A model generated the notes under the pieces. The model was not told the DNA's origin, made no database searches, and worked only from the letters and a program-made list of their open reading frames with translations. A program made the translations under genes and the position numbers. Shown in pieces: positions 63,539 to 64,000 of a stretch of 64,000 nucleotides of DNA (positions within the stretch are counted from its first letter, which is position 1; each line of letters opens with the position of its first letter). The stretch comes from an uncultured Faecalibacterium sp. GTDB taxonomy: Bacteria; Bacillota; Clostridia; Oscillospirales; Ruminococcaceae. The DNA lies in assembly GCA_934548045.1 (NCBI GenBank), contig CAKTEM010000006.1:80372-144371 (forward strand). The letters are read 5' to 3'.

Positions 63539-63706
63539 ATGGAACCGAAACGACTATGGAAAGTCTTTACTTATAAGGGTAAAGAGCTGTTTGCATACAC
63601 GATATTTGGTGAGGGAGAAGATGAGCAGGAAGCCACGATTGCATTGCTGGCTTATGAGAATCATTGTCAGCCCGAATCCATTCATGTGCATAAAGAATTG
63701 AGGTGA
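63539..63706 (+). CDS. Small hypothetical protein
   Basis: A 55-residue soluble protein (LWKVFTYKGKELFAYTIF...) between two replication-module genes, ten bases from the upstream stop and eight from the next start. No ribosome site is strong. Gene packing supports it. Not recognised. Confidence 0.5.
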   Translation: MEPKRLWKVFTYKGKELFAYTIFGEGEDEQEATIALLAYENHCQPESIHVHKELR

Positions 63707-63714
63707 TTATTCTG

Positions 63715-64000
63715 ATGGCGGGAGTTCAGCTTTACGACTACCAGTTCGAAGCAGTCCAGAAAATGAGGCTGGGTTGTATTCTGTGCGGTGGGGTGGGAAG
63801 CGGAAAAAGTAGAACAGGACTGGCGTTTTACTACCAGATGTTCGATGGAAAGCTCAATACGGAAGAGTATGTTCCGATGGTTGAGCCGGAAGACCTTTAT
63901 ATTATCACAACGGCACGGAAACGTGATACAGGGGAGTGGGACGAAGAACTCGCTCCTTTTTTCATGTCTACCGATGAGAGCCTTGACCTTTATCATCATA
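63715..64000 (+). CDS. Superfamily 2 (SNF2-like) helicase, N-terminal part
   Basis: The first 95 residues hold a Q-motif-like LYDYQFEAVQKM and Walker A GGVGSGKS (25-32), then IITTARKRDTGEWDEEL, the Ia region of phage-type SNF2/DEAD helicases. The gene runs off the window. It would complete the replication module by adding a second, dsDNA- or fork-acting helicase. Confidence 0.7.
   Translation, partial: MAGVQLYDYQFEAVQKMRLGCILCGGVGSGKSRTGLAFYYQMFDGKLNTEEYVPMVEPEDLYIITTARKRDTGEWDEELAPFFMSTDESLDLYHH

Larger units (their letters stand above)
43952..64000. mobile_element. Integrated phage-like element (left part; continues past the window)
   Basis: A minus-strand tyrosine recombinase abuts host pfkA, followed by excisionase-like and RinA-like genes and then only plus-strand genes. 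GC content visibly drops, leaders become AT-rich, and small phage-type genes dominate. A self-encoded replication module (helicase-primase-polymerase, SSB-like, DUF3846, a second helicase) lies at 56.9-64 kb. No capsid, tail or conjugation genes are visible, so prophage, phage-plasmid and integrative element remain possible. The left attachment site should lie in 43952-44072; its exact core cannot be set without the right end. Confidence 0.88.

Noticed and set aside
61897..63540. A 547-codon minus-strand frame in the element
   Set aside because: It crosses two intergenic gaps, a terminator and a tRNA-like sequence, lacks a ribosome site and is antisense to DUF4406, DUF3846 and the long-helix gene.

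Overview
The first ~44 kb is dense, moderately high-GC chromosome with a gene order and codon use that suggest a gut member of the Oscillospiraceae/Ruminococcaceae, most likely Faecalibacterium or a close relative such as Gemmiger or Subdoligranulum. This is judged from gene content, the GC-rich third positions and the fused SecDF; no database was searched. The last ~20 kb is an integrated phage-like mobile element with lower GC and very different gene style. The window ends inside it.

Host layout. Positions 1-7168 hold a division/envelope cluster (sepF, ylmH, divIVA, ileS, lspA, an RluD-type pseudouridine synthase, a degenerate HAD protein). Next come polyphosphate kinase with a long Pro/Ala-rich tail, an M23/M50 peptidase pair that resembles SpoIVFA/SpoIVFB, and a radical SAM/DUF2344 pair. 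These are followed by rplS-lepB-ylqF-rnhB-yraN, thrC, a phosphoesterase, tig-clpP-clpX, an aminotransferase, secDF and nrdR. At 27-31.5 kb a DUF4363/DUF421 pair lies divergent to a gerA-gerB-gerC-like germinant receptor operon. On the minus strand a Na/Pi cotransporter-PhoU protein, an OmpR-type regulator and a PhoR-type kinase form one operon headed by four TTTACAT repeats. The host part closes with hprK-murB-rapZ-whiA-dnaE and pfkA.

Element layout (about 43.95 kb to the window end). A minus-strand tyrosine recombinase abuts pfkA; every other element gene is on the plus strand. They are an excisionase-like protein, a RinA/ArpU-like protein and about 16 kb of small genes, many encoding one- or two-pass membrane proteins, including three paralogues of one 2-TM family. 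An Rpn-type nuclease with its own promoter lies among them. Two dispersed non-coding families punctuate this region: nine intrinsic terminators built on covarying stems capped by the same GAAA loop, and eight intergenic boxes reading CGCGAA-N13-TTTATG. Two tRNA-like relics with shortened or missing anticodon arms lie in the gaps.

The replication module follows. Its centrepiece is a single 1335-residue protein that combines an SF3/D5-type helicase, an archaeo-eukaryotic-type primase and a proofreading family B DNA polymerase. Downstream lie an SSB-like protein with an acidic tip, a DUF4406 protein, a DUF3846 protein and the start of a Walker A helicase. The helicase-primase-polymerase fusion and the GAAA-terminator/CGCGAA-box transcription architecture are the most unusual parts of the window.
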